This document shows positions 4,341 through 5,286 of a stretch of 5,286 nucleotides of DNA, in pieces. Both the position numbers and the translations under genes were made by a program. The notes beneath the pieces are model-generated. The model was not told the DNA's origin, made no database searches, and saw only the letters and a list, made by a program, of their open reading frames with translations. The DNA lies in the NCBI GenBank assembly GCA_937928015.1, contig CALFXA010000058.1:1-5286 (forward strand), written 5' to 3'. Positions within the stretch are counted from its first letter, which is position 1, and every line of letters begins with the position of its first letter. The DNA comes from an uncultured Anaerolineales bacterium. Lineage in GTDB: Bacteria; Chloroflexota; Anaerolineae; Anaerolineales; Villigracilaceae.

Positions 4341-5198
4341 TCAGGTCAGCAGGTCAGGCAGCGCAAACCACTCGCCAGACAAGTCTTTGCGCGTGACAGA
4401 GTCAGCCAGCGTGCCTGCCGTCACCAGTCTTGCCAAAGTGCGGTTGGCGATCTCATTCGTCCAGCCGAAGAGCTTGGTCACGTCCCGCGTCTGGACCGCG
4501 CCCACCATGCGGACGTACAGTTCGGCCAGCTTTTGGCGCGCCTCGGCCTCGCCGATGGTCCGCGCCTGTTCGGGCAGGTCGGGAAAATGACGCGAGGTCA
4601 GCTCATAAATGTGGGCATACCTCCACGCCCCCGCCTGCGCCACGCCGACAGGCAGAATCTTGAAATCGGCCTGCAACTGGTCGAGCGCCTTGTTGAACTC
4701 GGTCTCCTTCGCGTTGGCGAGCTTGGCCTTCTTGCGTAGGTCCAGGGTGTGCATGGCACCCTCGTCAAGCAGGGTCTCATACACCTGCTTGGCCGCCTGG
4801 GACAGACGCCCTTCGTGATAAGCAATCAGGTAATCCTCTTCGGGCGAGCCGTAGTTTTCGGAGAGCGCGTAAAAATAGGGTGCGACCTCCAGCGAGATCA
4901 TGGTCCCTTTGCGGCGCAGAATCTTGCCGTAGTACCAAACCTTCTTATCGAGCGCGCCATCCTTCCAACCCCAGGTGATGTGACCTGGGTCATCGTGTTT
5001 GTCGGCCACAGGACGGTCACCTGCGGTGGCGACCCACAGCGAAGGTAGGTTAATGCCTTTGATCGGCCAGAAGTAAGCGAAACCGCGCTCATCCACGAAA
5101 CGGAGCGCGTCGGCGGCGGAGGCCAGCCGTTTTGACGGAGGCAGGCCAAAGGTCCGCGCGCGGTGAGTCTTGAGTTGTTTTAAATCCAGAGTGGGCAT
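4341..5198 (-). CDS. Winged-helix DNA-binding protein, AlkZ/YcaQ-related
   Basis: The 285-residue protein resembles the AlkZ-related, winged-helix family that includes the crosslink-repair glycosylase YcaQ. The N-terminal third (30-130) has FVDERGFAYFWPIKG (34-48), LPSLWVA (51-57), a W-G-W-K-D segment (76-80) and YYGKILRRKGTMIS (89-102). A winged helix follows at about 131-200 (LSQAAKQVYETLLDEG, then LQADFKILPVG and YAHIYELTSRHFPDL). A second lies near 220-285, ending GEWFALPDLL. YcaQ is about 400 residues, so this is a short relative. I do not see the Q-x-D/Q catalytic motif of true AlkZ glycosylases near the N-terminus, so activity is uncertain; DNA binding is the safer inference. ATG 5198 has no ribosome-binding site, but a -10-like TAGAAT ends six bases before it, suggesting a leaderless message. 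The gene lies upstream of the membrane operon on the same strand but has its own flanking signals. Confidence 0.75.
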   Translation of the reverse strand: MPTLDLKQLKTHRARTFGLPPSKRLASAADALRFVDERGFAYFWPIKGINLPSLWVATAGDRPVADKHDDPGHITWGWKDGALDKKVWYYGKILRRKGTMISLEVAPYFYALSENYGSPEEDYLIAYHEGRLSQAAKQVYETLLDEGAMHTLDLRKKAKLANAKETEFNKALDQLQADFKILPVGVAQAGAWRYAHIYELTSRHFPDLPEQARTIGEAEARQKLAELYVRMVGAVQTRDVTKLFGWTNEIANRTLARLVTAGTLADSVTRKDLSGEWFALPDLLT

Positions 5199-5204
5199 GG
5201 GGTG

Positions 5205-5233
5205 ATTCTAGTCCATTTCCTTCCTAACGTCAT
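5205..5233 (-). promoter_or_regulatory. Predicted promoter of the AlkZ-related gene, possibly leaderless
   Basis: On the minus strand, ATGACG (5228-5233) and TAGAAT (5205-5210) are exactly 17 bases apart, with four and five of six consensus matches. The expected start of transcription is at or within a base or two of the ATG at 5198, which would leave no 5' leader and fits the absence of a ribosome-binding site. Confidence 0.5.
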
Positions 5234-5270
5234 TGCGAGCCGCCGATGTTCTTTCGGCGGCGTGGCAATC
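5228..5270. repeat. REP/MITE-like intergenic palindrome of the CATTGCGAG...GCAATC type
   Basis: The outer arms ATTGC (5232-5236) and GCAAT (5265-5269) flank an inner perfect 8-bp stem, GCCGCCGA (5239-5246) and TCGGCGGC (5254-5261), around a 7-base loop. The flanking CGTCATTGCGAGC and GTGGCAATC are, to my knowledge, the ends of a short dispersed intergenic repeat common in several bacterial phyla, including Chloroflexota. There is one copy in this window. Its CGTCAT end supplies the candidate -35 box of the adjacent gene. Confidence 0.7.
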
Positions 5271-5286
5271 TAACTATAACTTGAGA

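Noticed and set aside
4212..4739. A 175-residue plus-strand open frame overlapping the AlkZ-related gene
   Set aside because: It is antisense to a gene with clear family resemblance, and its sequence shows no domain or membrane pattern.

Overview
This window looks like chromosomal DNA from a moderately GC-rich bacterium, most likely a member of Chloroflexota (Anaerolineae-like). This is inference. It rests on the LiaF-like membrane proteins, a lipoprotein with a Pro/Thr/Ser-rich linker, an intergenic palindrome of the CATTGCGAG type, and the overall protein style. There are eight protein-coding genes, one of them cut by the left edge. I see no rRNA, tRNA, CRISPR array, transposase or phage gene.

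Layout. Positions 1-480 (minus strand) hold the first 160 residues of an ECF-type sigma factor, which runs off the left edge. A 204-base divergent intergenic region (481-684) follows. On the plus strand, a stand-alone cyclic-nucleotide-binding-fold protein (685-1170) and a NifU C-terminal-domain Fe-S protein (1188-1430) form a tight two-gene unit that ends in a hairpin (1448-1478). Next is a clearly AT-richer plus-strand gene for a lipoprotein (1499-2074). It converges on a minus-strand operon, with a terminator-like hairpin between them (2082-2109) that can serve both strands.

The minus-strand operon is read from 4188 down to 2200. It encodes a multi-spanning membrane protein, then a LiaF-like protein with a membrane hairpin and a beta-rich GA-repeat domain, then a membrane protein built from a 49-residue tandem repeat. 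All three begin with a similar LiaI/LiaF-type pair of membrane segments, so the operon looks like a tandemly expanded envelope-stress or cell-envelope sensing cassette. No LiaRS two-component genes, PspA or PspC are visible in the window.

Upstream of that operon, on the same strand, is a winged-helix AlkZ/YcaQ-related protein (4341-5198). It has a good -10 box so close to its ATG that the mRNA may be leaderless, and the matching -35 box lies at the end of a palindromic repeat (5228-5270).

No gene-free stretch exceeds 300 bases. The strongest candidate for something not well described is the three-gene membrane cassette, especially its terminal gene with the exact 49-residue periodicity. The ECF sigma factor could regulate envelope functions, but nothing in the window links it directly to the cassette.
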